Origin: JTS-RE37 sp041743425
GTDB taxonomy: Bacteria; Bacteroidota; Bacteroidia; Flavobacteriales; Flavobacteriaceae
Assembly: GCA_041743425.1 (NCBI GenBank)
Contig: JBGTMS010000154.1
Span: forward strand, 1 to 32,786
DNA length: 32,786 bases
Reading direction: 5' to 3'
In this document: positions 16,286-24,744 of the stretch, piece by piece
How positions within the stretch are numbered: position 1 is the first letter of the stretch
How the letters are laid out: each line of letters begins with the position of its first letter
The notes under the pieces: generated by a model
What the model was told of the DNA's origin: nothing
The model's database searches: none
The model's input: only the letters and a program-made list of their open reading frames with translations
Position numbers and translations under genes: made by a program

Positions 16286-16290
16286 GCTGC

Positions 16291-16812
16291 TCATAAAAGC
16301 ATCCCGGCGATGTCTGTCCAGGAATCCGCTCTTTCATATCCTGCGGTGTGAATGTTATGGGGTGATGTAAAAAGAATACGTCTCCCCTGAAAGAGTTCAA
16401 GGTTATAGCTTCTGTCATCAATCAGGATGTCTCCTCTGAGGATATGCTTATGGCCACAAAGAATTCTGTTCTCCCAAGGGATAAACGGAAAAAATTCATC
16501 CAGCCATTCTGATTTTTCCAAAAGCGAATTCGGAAATTGCATGGCGGCAGAGGCAATGTAGACGTCGTATTTACCCGCAAGCTCCTTCAAAACCCGCTGG
16601 CTGTCCCTTATTGGGATCAGGGCGCGAAAGAACCCATCTGAGCACGCATGTCTCCGGACACTTCCCTGATGTTCTGCGGGTACTTTTTGCCAGACTTCAC
16701 TCCCAAGGCAATCATTGATGGTTAGGCAGGCTTCATATTCCTGATTATAGCGGTCCACATGTGCATAATAGGTATCAGCAATAACTTCGTCCATATCAAC
16801 GAAAAGAACCAT
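16291..16812 (-). CDS. 5'(3')-deoxyribonucleotidase-like HAD phosphatase (NT5C family)
   Basis: The 173-residue product is a small HAD-superfamily phosphatase. The nucleophile and acid/base aspartates are D6 and D8 in VDMDEVIADT; motif II is Ser in YIASAAM; motif IV is ILIDDRSYNLELF. The pattern and length fit the NT5C family (5' nucleotidase, deoxy, pyrimidine type), which removes the 5' or 3' phosphate from deoxynucleotides and helps control dNTP pools in the cytoplasm. Exact substrate is not certain; related Bacteroidota proteins are only predicted. It lies 98 bases downstream of a TonB receptor gene on the same strand and converges on glyS with five bases between stop codons, so its 3' UTR must run into glyS antisense. 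Confidence 0.88.
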   Translation of the reverse strand: MVLFVDMDEVIADTYYAHVDRYNQEYEACLTINDCLGSEVWQKVPAEHQGSVRRHACSDGFFRALIPIRDSQRVLKELAGKYDVYIASAAMQFPNSLLEKSEWLDEFFPFIPWENRILCGHKHILRGDILIDDRSYNLELFQGRRILFTSPHNIHTAGYERADSWTDIAGMLL

Positions 16813-16910
16813 AACATTAAAATTTATGCGAATTACGAAAAAAATGAAATGAAATCACAGCAATTTAATTCTGAAGATTAAGTCTACATACGCTTTTGTG
16901 TGTGGATGGG

Positions 16911-18989
16911 CTAAAACGTGTAGTTCAATTGTAGTCCTCCGTAATAATTCCTGTCGTTACCCGGATAATAAAACCTTGGTTCCGTATTCCCGAAACCGAC
17001 GGCGTTGATAAGAACGGATTGCGCATATCGAATATTCATGAGATTATTAGCACCTAAGTCAATCCCGACAGAAAATTTATCTGTAATGGGTTGGAGGTAA
17101 CCCAAACGCGTATTCAGTATACCATAGCCTTCTGAAGATACTGTGTTTGCATCGGTAAGGGGAATCGCACTGACGTACTGGTAACTGCTGGTCCAGTAAA
17201 ATTTCCTGTCGTAATCCCAACGCATTCCGGTATGCACGCGGTGTCGTGGAACTCCTGTAAGTGGATTTCCGGAATAGTCAATGCCGTCATTTACAAAAGT
17301 AACGAAGGAATGATCATTCAGGGTGTAGCCAGCAAAAGGAGAAAATTTCAAACGTCCCGTGATATTTAAATTATAGTCCACCTGAATTTCAATCCCCTGA
17401 TGTTTCGTCTTTCCGGCATTCCTTCCAATAAACTGATCTTCGCCCACCCTCTCAGCCACCAGGAGATTCTTAATGTTCATTCTGTACAAAGTCATATCCA
17501 CCCATAAATTCAATGCCGGCCAATACAATTTTGACCCTAACTCATAGCTTGCACCTGTTTCCTGTTCAATCTCAGGATTGATAACCCCTTCAGGGGTCAG
17601 AGTTTCTTCCAGGCTTGGATTGGAAAATCCCCTGCTGATATTGCCATATAGCCGGCTCCCATTTTCAAAATTATATGCCGCCCCCAGGCTAGGCATCACC
17701 ACCGGATCAAAGTTGCGTTTCGCGCTCTTATTGGCAGCTCCAGTATTCAATAGGTCGCGAAAATCATATTGCGTTTTATTGATATTCAATCCCAACTGCG
17801 TATGGAAGTTGTTGGTTACGGGAAAATTAAGTGTTCCAAATCCGCTAAACTGCCGTCGGTACTCTTTGTTATCACTTATCTGATTTCCAGCGATACTGCC
17901 ATTGCCATTATTATTCTCATAGCCATTTTCAAAGGTACCCCAGGAATACTCGTCTTTGTAAAGTTCCGCGCCAAGTCCATAATCCATCTCCGTTCCTGCA
18001 ATGATGAAGGTGCCCAGCCAATGACTTCGGAAGCCATATCCATTTGTAAATTCGTCCAAAATGTTAAAAGGACGGGGTTCATAATTATCCAGGTAGGAAT
18101 AGAAAAGGGTGGTAGTGGCTTTTAATCCAGAGCTGAAATTATGGGTATGGGAAAGGCCTGCCAGGGTATATTTTACGGTTTCATATCCCTGCGAAGCTTT
18201 CCAGGTAAATGCTGCCTGTCTGGGATTCTCCTCAAAAGCGCTTTCTGAGATGGAACTTGCAATCTGTGCTGTGTAGCCTAAATAATTGATCAGCAGGGAC
18301 AAAGAATTTTTTTCATTCACACGGTAGGAAGTGCTGAGCAATAAACCATCACGATTAAATCCACTGTTCTCCCTATAACCGTTGATATCGGTATGCCCAT
18401 AGTTAAGTGCGATGGACATTCGTTTCCCGGTATGACTAAAATTTAGATTTTCTTTGATAAGACCGTAGGAACCGGTGGTAAAGTGGTTCTGAAGGCTGCT
18501 GCCGGTTTCAGCTTCTCCTTTACTAGACAGCAACATGGCACCCCCCAGTCCCGATCCGAACGCAGTGCCTTTCGGGCCTTTGATAATTTCAAGGCTATAC
18601 AGGCTTTCAAGGTCATAGGATTCAAGCGTTGAGAAGCCGGTTCCGTTCGTGACAGGGATTCCGTCAAAATAAAGCTTCAGTTTGTCCGTCCCGAATGGGG
18701 TCCGTGCCCCGACTCCTCGAATGGTGATCCTGTTGGTGTTCAATGCTCCTGTCAGAATAAACACCCCTGAAATCTGATTGATGGTCGCGCCCAGGTCCAG
18801 CGGACTTTGATTCTGAAAAAATTTACCCCGAATGACATTGGAAGGGGTAATTCCCGTGGCCGATCTGTCTTTTGCCGGATCCACCAGGATGACTTCCGGC
18901 AGGTAAGTAATAGAGTCTGTAACTGTTTCCTGCCCTTGTCCCTGAGTTAGTGATAGGCAACAAATTACAAAAAACAGGGCGTATTTCAT
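16911..18989 (-). CDS. TonB-dependent receptor, siderophore/vitamin-type (no N-terminal sandwich domain)
   Basis: The complete 692-residue receptor has a signal peptide (1 to about 20, ...LTQGQGQ), a possible TonB box around YLPEVILVDP, a plug (about 45-160, with GVFILTGALNTNRITIRGVG, LYFDGIPVTNGTG and SLEIIKGPKGTAFGSGLGGAMLL) and a 22-strand-type barrel ending in LQLNYTF. It lacks the carboxypeptidase-like domain of the other receptors here, like FecA/BtuB-type transporters for iron complexes or vitamins. Barrel landmarks include SRGFSNPSLEETL and LELGSKLYWP-like strands. No cobalamin riboswitch or other metal-pathway gene is visible nearby, so the ligand is open. An exact -7 promoter box (19007-19014) and repeated AATCCT sequences lie just upstream. 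Confidence 0.93.
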   Translation of the reverse strand: MKYALFFVICCLSLTQGQGQETVTDSITYLPEVILVDPAKDRSATGITPSNVIRGKFFQNQSPLDLGATINQISGVFILTGALNTNRITIRGVGARTPFGTDKLKLYFDGIPVTNGTGFSTLESYDLESLYSLEIIKGPKGTAFGSGLGGAMLLSSKGEAETGSSLQNHFTTGSYGLIKENLNFSHTGKRMSIALNYGHTDINGYRENSGFNRDGLLLSTSYRVNEKNSLSLLINYLGYTAQIASSISESAFEENPRQAAFTWKASQGYETVKYTLAGLSHTHNFSSGLKATTTLFYSYLDNYEPRPFNILDEFTNGYGFRSHWLGTFIIAGTEMDYGLGAELYKDEYSWGTFENGYENNNGNGSIAGNQISDNKEYRRQFSGFGTLNFPVTNNFHTQLGLNINKTQYDFRDLLNTGAANKSAKRNFDPVVMPSLGAAYNFENGSRLYGNISRGFSNPSLEETLTPEGVINPEIEQETGASYELGSKLYWPALNLWVDMTLYRMNIKNLLVAERVGEDQFIGRNAGKTKHQGIEIQVDYNLNITGRLKFSPFAGYTLNDHSFVTFVNDGIDYSGNPLTGVPRHRVHTGMRWDYDRKFYWTSSYQYVSAIPLTDANTVSSEGYGILNTRLGYLQPITDKFSVGIDLGANNLMNIRYAQSVLINAVGFGNTEPRFYYPGNDRNYYGGLQLNYTF

Positions 18990-19006
18990 AAAGTGGGTAT
19001 AAGGTC

Positions 19007-19014
19007 CAAATGTA
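19007..19014 (-). promoter_or_regulatory. -7 promoter box (TACATTTG) for the 692-residue TonB receptor
   Basis: Exact TAnnTTTG on the minus strand, 17 bases upstream of the start codon. Immediately upstream lie AGGATT (19015-19020) and AATCCT (19029-19034 and 19045-19050), forming inverted repeats that could be an operator. Confidence 0.45.
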
Positions 19015-19109
19015 AGGATTTATAGCAGAATCCTGATGAGCGGAAATCCTTGTTAAGTGGGAGGACCCTGCCGTAAACCAAGAGTTTATTTCGCGCTTCA
19101 CCATGACGT

Positions 19110-19117
19110 TATTTTTG
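19110..19117 (+). promoter_or_regulatory. -7 promoter box (TATTTTTG) upstream of xth
   Basis: Exact TAnnTTTG match about 68 bases before the xth start. A second, imperfect box TACTTTTA is at 19162-19169, closer to the start. Confidence 0.35.
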
Positions 19118-19184
19118 CGGAACCAATATATGCAAACATGTAGATTGGTTCAAAGATTTTATACTTTTAGGCAGATACCTGATT

Positions 19185-19949
19185 GTGAAAATACTCTCCT
19201 ACAACGTCAATGGAATTCGCGCTGCCCTCAATAAGGGATTTTTGAATTGGTTACAAACTGTGAATGCCGATGTAGTCTGCCTTCAGGAGATCAAAGCCAT
19301 GGATTCACAACTGGATCTTTCACTTTTTGAGCGTGCGGGATATCCTTATAATTATTGGTACAGTGCCAGCAAAAAGGGTTATAGCGGAGTAGCCATCTTA
19401 AGTAAGGTGGCGCCGGAAGCTGTGGTTGCCGGAACCGGGATAGACTATATGGATTTTGAGGGAAGAAATATGCGTGCGGACTATCTGGGGGTTTCTGTGA
19501 TGAGTCTGTACCTTCCTTCAGGCACCAACATAGACCGGCTGGGGCATAAATTACAATATATGGCCGATTTTCAGGCCTACATTGATCAATTAAAAGTGGC
19601 GCGTCCCAATCTTATCATTTGCGGAGACTTTAATATCTGCCATAGGGCTATTGATATCCATGATCCGGTCCGAAACAAAAACGTCTCTGGTTTTCTGCCT
19701 GTTGAAAGGGAGTGGATCGGAAGCTTTCTCCAAAGCGGATTTATTGATAGTTTCAGGTATTTCAACCCAGAACCACATAATTATACCTGGTGGAGCTACC
19801 GGGCGAATGCCCGTGCAAATAACAAAGGCTGGCGCCTTGACTATGGCATGGTGCATGTTACCCTGGCAGACCGCCTAAAACGGTCCATGATCCTATCAGA
19901 GGCCAGACACAGTGATCATTGCCCCATCCTTCTCGAGTTGGATTTATAA
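19185..19949 (+). CDS. xth: Exodeoxyribonuclease III (AP endonuclease)
   Basis: The 254-residue protein is a cytoplasmic DNA-repair enzyme that cuts at abasic sites and has 3'-5' exonuclease activity on double-stranded DNA. All EEP-fold catalytic parts are visible: N7 (LSYNVNGIR), E35 (CLQEIKA), YLPSG, D148 and N150 (CGDFNICH) and D244/H245 (RHSDHCP). The W-rich stretch YTWWSYR and the GWRLDYGMV block are diagnostic of the ExoIII subgroup and separate it from the secreted EEP nuclease at 2134-3219. The start is a GTG at 19185 giving MKILSYNVNG. It is divergent from a TonB receptor and followed 71 bases later by the tas-type reductase gene. Confidence 0.95.
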   Translation: MKILSYNVNGIRAALNKGFLNWLQTVNADVVCLQEIKAMDSQLDLSLFERAGYPYNYWYSASKKGYSGVAILSKVAPEAVVAGTGIDYMDFEGRNMRADYLGVSVMSLYLPSGTNIDRLGHKLQYMADFQAYIDQLKVARPNLIICGDFNICHRAIDIHDPVRNKNVSGFLPVEREWIGSFLQSGFIDSFRYFNPEPHNYTWWSYRANARANNKGWRLDYGMVHVTLADRLKRSMILSEARHSDHCPILLELDL

Positions 19950-19987
19950 GTTCAGGCCCGGAAACCATATAACCGACTTTAAATGGT

Positions 19988-19995
19988 TAAATTTG
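19988..19995 (+). promoter_or_regulatory. -7 promoter box (TAAATTTG) for the aldo/keto reductase
   Basis: Exact TAnnTTTG match 25 bases upstream of the start codon at 20021. Confidence 0.45.
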
Positions 19996-20020
19996 CAGCT
20001 GCAAAAGCGGAAATATAATT

Positions 20021-21061
20021 ATGGACTACACTAGCTTACCTCATACCAAGCTGGAAATAAGTAAAATATGCCTGGGGACGATGACCTGGGGGCGTCAAAA
20101 TTCCGAAGCCGAGGGACATTCTCAAATAGATTATGCCATTGATCAGGGAATTAACTTTATTGATACTGCAGAACTCTATCCTATTCCTGCCCATCCGGAC
20201 AGGTTTGCGCACACGGAAAAAATAATAGGTAGCTGGCTAAAAAAAACGGGTAAGCGGGAGAACGTCATTCTAACATCAAAGATTGTGGGGAAGGCTGATT
20301 TTACCAAGTTCATCCGGACTACAGGTTTTGAGAAGGACGCGATCATTGAAGCGGTAAATGGCAGTTTAAAACGCCTTAACACGGATTACATAGATCTTTA
20401 TCAGCTCCATTGGCCGGAGCGCACGACCAATTATTTTGGAAAGCTTGGGTACGCTCATGACCCAACGGATCATTGGAAAGATAATATCCATCAGGTGCTT
20501 GAAACCCTAAGAGACCTTATACTGGCAGGGAAAATCAGGAATGTGGGCCTTTCTAATGAAACGCCATGGGGGACCATGCGTTTCCTGGAAGAGGCAAAGG
20601 TCCATGCAAACCTTCCAAGAATGATCACCATTCAGAACCCGTATAATTTACTTAACCGCTCCTTTGAAGTCGGACTTGCAGAGGTCGCCATGCGATCAAA
20701 AATTGGTTTGATGGCGTATTCTCCTTTAGGTTTTGGAGTTTTGAGCGGCAAGTATATTGGAGGCATGAAACCTGCCAGTTCAAGGATAACCCTCTTTCCG
20801 TCCTATACCAGATACAGTAGTCAGAATGCGGCTAAGGCGTCGGAAAGGTACTATGAACTGGCGCGACAGCATGGCCTTTCCCCTGCCCAGATGGCCCTAG
20901 CCTTTGTCATATCTCGGCCCTTTGTTATGAGCACTATCATAGGAGCCACCAGCATGGTACAACTTCAGGAAAATATCGCAAGTATTGATGTGGAATTGCC
21001 CACCACTGTCCTTGAGGGGATCGATGCCATCCACAATGACTTTCCCAATCCGTCTCCATGA
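20021..21061 (+). CDS. tas: Aldo/keto reductase, Tas type
   Basis: The 346-residue product is a TIM-barrel NADPH-dependent oxidoreductase of the aldo/keto reductase superfamily. The catalytic set D48, Y53 (FIDTAELYPIP), K87 (ILTSKI) and H130 (YQLHWPER) is complete, and the NADPH-binding end has FVMSTIIGATSM. Length and phrases such as QNSEAEGHSQIDYAI, RTTNYFGKLGYA, IQNPYNLLNRSFEVGLAE and LGFGVLSGKY match E. coli Tas closely. The natural substrate of Tas is not settled; reductions of small aldehydes or ketones are expected. It has its own promoter box and converges on radA with seven bases between stop codons. Confidence 0.93.
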   Translation: MDYTSLPHTKLEISKICLGTMTWGRQNSEAEGHSQIDYAIDQGINFIDTAELYPIPAHPDRFAHTEKIIGSWLKKTGKRENVILTSKIVGKADFTKFIRTTGFEKDAIIEAVNGSLKRLNTDYIDLYQLHWPERTTNYFGKLGYAHDPTDHWKDNIHQVLETLRDLILAGKIRNVGLSNETPWGTMRFLEEAKVHANLPRMITIQNPYNLLNRSFEVGLAEVAMRSKIGLMAYSPLGFGVLSGKYIGGMKPASSRITLFPSYTRYSSQNAAKASERYYELARQHGLSPAQMALAFVISRPFVMSTIIGATSMVQLQENIASIDVELPTTVLEGIDAIHNDFPNPSP

Positions 21062-21068
21062 TTTAAAA

Positions 21069-22460
21069 TTACAATGGACTATCCGCCTTTGCGGAGGACG
21101 GAGTGAACAAAAGCCGGACCACTTCTTCAAGTCTGGCAACCAAATGAATTTCTATACTTTCCGGTTTCAGGGAAATCTGATTATTTCTGGAAACGAAAAT
21201 AGCCTTAAAACCTAATTTTTCAGCTTCCAGGATTCGTTGTTCTGCTCTTTGTACTGGTCGTATCTCCCCTGACAGGCCAATCTCGGCGGCAAAACAAACT
21301 CCTTTTTCGATCGCGATGTCAGAATTACTGGAGAGGATGGCAGCGATCACGGCCAGGTCAATGGCAGGGTCGTCTACAGTGATCCCACCCGTCACATTGA
21401 GAAATACGTCCTTTGCCGCCAGCCTGAATCCGGCCCTTTTTTCAAGTACCGCAAGGAGCATATTCAGTCGCCGCGCATTGTACCCGGTTGAAGAGCGTTG
21501 AGGTGTACCATAGACCGCTGAACTTACGAGTGCCTGAATTTCAATCATCAGCGGGCGTAAACCTTCTACAGTGGCAGCAATTGCAGTACCGCTAAGTCCC
21601 TGGTCCAAATTGGAAATAAGCACCTCCGATGGATTGCTTACCTGACGCAGGCCCGTTCCCTGCATCTCGTAAATTCCAAGTTCGGCAGTTGAACCGAAGC
21701 GGTTTTTAAGGGCGCGTAAGATTCGGTAAACGTAATTTCGGTCACCTTCAAACTGTAGTACTGTGTCTACCATGTGTTCCAGAATCTTAGGTCCGGCTAT
21801 GGATCCGTCCTTCGTAATATGCCCAATGAGAATCACCGGCGTATGTGTTTCTTTGGCAAATCGAATGAGCTCGGCGGTACATTCCCTGATCTGCGAAATG
21901 CTGCCTGCCGCTGAATCTATCGCATCTGAATGCAAGGTCTGAATAGAATCAATAACAACAATATCCACTTGCAGCGTCTCTAACTGCCTGAATATAATCT
22001 GGGTTTTTGTCTCGGTAAGTATAAAACAACTGTCATTTTCCGGGCGGATACGGTCCGCCCGCATTTTTATCTGATGCTGACTTTCCTCACCGGAAACATA
22101 GAGGGTGCTATATGAAAGGTTGAGTGCAAGTTGAAGGACCAAGGTACTTTTGCCAACCCCTGGCTCGCCTCCTATCAATACCAGCGATCCGGGGACTAGT
22201 CCGCCCCCCAGTACCCTGTTGAATTCGGCATCCTGAAGATCAAGCCGTTGTTCCTTTTCAGAACTTATTTCACCTAATTTGAGCGGGCGACCCCCTTTGT
22301 TACTGGCGTTGCCGGACAAGTTCCACGCTGGTTTGTCGGGTTGCTGAAGAACCTCTTCCGCTACCGTATTCCACTCCCTGCATGCACTGCATTGGCCAAC
22401 CCATTTGGCATACTGGGTCCCACAATTCTGGCAAAAGAAGGCAGTTTTTATTTTAGCCAT
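21069..22460 (-). CDS. radA: DNA repair protein RadA
   Basis: The 463-residue protein is the RecA-like branch-migration helicase that helps process recombination intermediates. It has the N-terminal zinc finger (C10, C13, C24, C27 in CQNCG and CSAC), Walker A GGEPGVGKST (about 97-106), Walker B IVVIDSIQT, the RadA signature KNRFGS (252-257) and a C-terminal Lon-protease-like domain (GGITVDDPAIDLAV ... RPVQRAEQRILEAE). The frame is open to 22526, but the ATG at 22460 starts with MAKIKTAFFCQNCG, the usual RadA N-terminus. A TATCTTTA box (22482-22489) lies 21 bases upstream. It is the last gene of the minus-strand group that begins with panC. Confidence 0.97.
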   Translation of the reverse strand: MAKIKTAFFCQNCGTQYAKWVGQCSACREWNTVAEEVLQQPDKPAWNLSGNASNKGGRPLKLGEISSEKEQRLDLQDAEFNRVLGGGLVPGSLVLIGGEPGVGKSTLVLQLALNLSYSTLYVSGEESQHQIKMRADRIRPENDSCFILTETKTQIIFRQLETLQVDIVVIDSIQTLHSDAIDSAAGSISQIRECTAELIRFAKETHTPVILIGHITKDGSIAGPKILEHMVDTVLQFEGDRNYVYRILRALKNRFGSTAELGIYEMQGTGLRQVSNPSEVLISNLDQGLSGTAIAATVEGLRPLMIEIQALVSSAVYGTPQRSSTGYNARRLNMLLAVLEKRAGFRLAAKDVFLNVTGGITVDDPAIDLAVIAAILSSNSDIAIEKGVCFAAEIGLSGEIRPVQRAEQRILEAEKLGFKAIFVSRNNQISLKPESIEIHLVARLEEVVRLLFTPSSAKADSPL

Positions 22461-22481
22461 CGGCACAATTTCCGTTGAGGC

Positions 22482-22489
22482 TAAAGATA
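22482..22489 (-). promoter_or_regulatory. Near-consensus -7 box (TATCTTTA) for radA
   Basis: One base off TAnnTTTG on the minus strand, 21 bases before the RadA start. It suggests radA can be transcribed independently of the upstream esterase-like gene. Confidence 0.3.
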
Positions 22490-22616
22490 GTGTAAAGTTT
22501 GAATTAGGGATCTGGTCAGAGGCCATAAGTCAAGTTCAACACCCGGCATCTGGCAGGTAAATTATGACGGTATGGAAGTTTAAAAGATAGAAATAAAGCG
22601 GGATTTTACAGGGCTT

Positions 22617-23762
22617 TTAAAAGCCGAAATCAGCTTTTAAGGCGTCCATTTTTTCCAGCGCCATCTCCTTGGTAAGGAAATCAATCTCTTCCATCCCAAA
22701 GGCTTTTTCGAAAGTTCTTAGCGCCTTCTTGGGATCGCCCTGCTCCTCGTAATATTCCCCTTCAAAGTAGAATCCCAGCATGGTATTTGGGAATTCCTTT
22801 TTACAAAGTTCAGACAAAAGGCGTAAGGATTCATAATCCTCCTTCTTTTTACAACCAGCATATATGGCCATGATGTCATTCAACTCTACGAGTTTCCGGA
22901 AGCCGAATAAATCTTCGATCATTTCGTACTTGGTATTCAGATACGCGTAAACCGGTTCATCGGAGGTGAGTATTTTTTCCTTGTATTCCTTTGGACTTAT
23001 AGGTTTGAACATGTCAAAGGTACGGTCCCAGGCTTTTCCTATCCCATAAGTGGCAACAGTGATTTCATTGGCCTCAGGATATTCATCGAAAAAGTAATGA
23101 AAGGTCTCCTTGTTTACCGATTTCAGGCTTGCATCGAGGGCAAGAATCCGGTCTTTGTCTTTACTTTTCTCGCCTTCTACAATTAAATGATAAAATATCT
23201 TTTGGTCCAGACTGCTTAAACGAGCTGGAATTCTGCCTTCCATATCGGGTGCGAGTAAGGGTGAAATATTGATATAGGCATTAAAGAGCGACTTCTCCTT
23301 GAAAAGATAGAAATTTCCAAAATTTGCCGTGATGTCGTATCCGACAAACATTTTAAAGGGGGCGATATTAAAATTGGTTTCAAGATAAGGGATGATCTCC
23401 ATGGCCAGAAACTCAAAAAAACGCTTGCCTTTGTCAGTAGGAAGTCCCGTATCTTCTTCGAAGGCACAATCTTCCCATCGCAACTCGTCTTTACTCTGAT
23501 TAATACCGACGACAATCGCCTCCGGCATTCCCTGAAAAGCACTGTAAAATCTTGAAGTTGCAACCACCTGATCAAAAAGATATTCTCCATCGAGCACCAC
23601 CACCAGCGGGTATTTTTTCTCTACCGTGTAGCTCTCAGGGAAATAGTATCTGACATCCCTGCGTTCCTGTAATTTAAAAGATTCAAAAATTTCCTGCTTT
23701 ACCTGGGCAAAAATACCCGGTACTGTTGCCAGAAAAACAAGCAGGCTGACAAAGTGTTTCAT
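22617..23762 (-). CDS. Esterase-fold (Fes/esterase D-like) exported protein with altered nucleophile, C-terminal TPR-like part
   Basis: From the ATG at 23762 the product has 381 residues with a clear signal peptide (MKHFVSLLVFLATVPGIFAQ). Residues about 30-250 follow the putative-esterase alpha/beta-hydrolase family (YYFPESYTVEKKYPLVVVLDGEYLF, EAIVVGINQ, R..EFLAMEIIPYLETNF). At the nucleophile elbow, where G-x-S-x-G-G is normal, the sequence is GYDITANFG with D143 in place of Ser, and I see no convincing catalytic His after it. The C-terminal 75 residues contain helix pairs typical of TPR (GFYFEGEYYEEQGDPKKALRTFEKAF). It may be a non-catalytic binding protein in the periplasm. The longer frame to 23903 overlaps the upstream membrane-protein gene and is unlikely. 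It follows that gene by 16 bases. Confidence 0.85.
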   Translation of the reverse strand: MKHFVSLLVFLATVPGIFAQVKQEIFESFKLQERRDVRYYFPESYTVEKKYPLVVVLDGEYLFDQVVATSRFYSAFQGMPEAIVVGINQSKDELRWEDCAFEEDTGLPTDKGKRFFEFLAMEIIPYLETNFNIAPFKMFVGYDITANFGNFYLFKEKSLFNAYINISPLLAPDMEGRIPARLSSLDQKIFYHLIVEGEKSKDKDRILALDASLKSVNKETFHYFFDEYPEANEITVATYGIGKAWDRTFDMFKPISPKEYKEKILTSDEPVYAYLNTKYEMIEDLFGFRKLVELNDIMAIYAGCKKKEDYESLRLLSELCKKEFPNTMLGFYFEGEYYEEQGDPKKALRTFEKAFGMEEIDFLTKEMALEKMDALKADFGF

Positions 23763-23778
23763 AGGAATCTTGGTTTGG

Positions 23779-24744
23779 CTATCTATTCCTGTTCCATAAC
23801 GGTAAGACCAGAAAAGATATTGCACCAAAAACAACGACCATGAGGGTTTGTGATATCCACATAATCCAACCAAAGGCATCTCCGGAAACCGCTGAGATAC
23901 CAAAAATAGCTAATGAACTGCTAACGGCAATTGGATACAGTCCAACACCCCCGTTTGTAGTGGACATGGCAATGGCACCGGCAACAAAGCCCACCAAGAG
24001 TTGCCCGAATGAAAGCGTCATAGTTTCAGGAACTGTAAATTTTATCACCCAGAACATGCCAATATAACAACACCAAATAAACAGGGTATGGAATGCAAAG
24101 CGCTTTTTATTTTTCATTTTAGTAATACTGAGAACCCCGTCGAGCATACCTCTTAAAAACCGCTTTAACTTGAGCACATGCCCTGAGGTTGATTTTTTCA
24201 GGAAAGCGAGAAATAAAAAGAGCCCCATGATTCCAGCTACCAAAAGAAAAAAGACTAACGTAAGGTTCAGGCCGTTGGCCTGTAAGATTTCCTGAATCAC
24301 CTCCGTCTGCGAAAGCAATGCAACTGTCACTATGACTATTAACATCAGCAGGTCAATGATCCTTTCCGTGACTATTGTTCCGAATCCTTTTTCAAATGGA
24401 ACATTCTCATAGGTGGCCAGGGCCGTCGCCCGAAGGAATTCTCCTGACCTGGGAATGCCGAGATTTGTGAGATAGGCCATAAGCATAATTAAAATAGAGT
24501 TGGTAACACGGGGTTTGTAACCCAGCGGCTCTAGTAAATAGTTCCATCGAATAGCACGGGAAACATGACTCAAAATTCCTATTGTTAAGGAAATTGATAT
24601 CCAGAGAGGATCGGCATTACTGATGTAGTGAAGAATCTGCCGGCGATCTTCAGCGGAAGTATGTGCATAGGAATACGCCACTAAAAATGAGCCCAGAGCA
24701 ATTGGGAGTATAATTTTTAATTTTTTTTTCAGGGATTGATTCAA
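23779..24744 (-). CDS. Lysylphosphatidylglycerol synthase TM / YbhN-like flippase family membrane protein
   Basis: The 321-residue product is an integral membrane protein with about eight hydrophobic helices and the conserved features of the LPG_synthase_TM (UPF0104/YbhN) family: SRAIRWNYLLEPLGY, YLTNLGIPRSGEFLRATAL, TIVTERIIDLLMLI and the late STTNGGVGLYPIAVSS. Relatives are membrane domains of lysyl-PG synthases or are thought to move lipids or isoprenoid-linked sugars; here only the membrane part exists, without the catalytic synthase domain. The start is a TTG at 24744, since the in-frame codon two before it is a stop and no ATG occurs near the N-terminus. It is 16 bases upstream of the esterase-like gene and forms an operon with it. 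Confidence 0.88.
   Translation of the reverse strand: MNQSLKKKLKIILPIALGSFLVAYSYAHTSAEDRRQILHYISNADPLWISISLTIGILSHVSRAIRWNYLLEPLGYKPRVTNSILIMLMAYLTNLGIPRSGEFLRATALATYENVPFEKGFGTIVTERIIDLLMLIVIVTVALLSQTEVIQEILQANGLNLTLVFFLLVAGIMGLFLFLAFLKKSTSGHVLKLKRFLRGMLDGVLSITKMKNKKRFAFHTLFIWCCYIGMFWVIKFTVPETMTLSFGQLLVGFVAGAIAMSTTNGGVGLYPIAVSSSLAIFGISAVSGDAFGWIMWISQTLMVVVFGAISFLVLPLWNRNR

Noticed and set aside
18990..19184. Cobalamin riboswitch upstream of the 692-residue TonB receptor
   Set aside because: No B12-box-like conserved sequence and too little room; only short repeats are seen.
23763..23903. N-terminal extension of the esterase-like protein
   Set aside because: It overlaps the flippase-like gene and hides the clear signal peptide starting at 23762.
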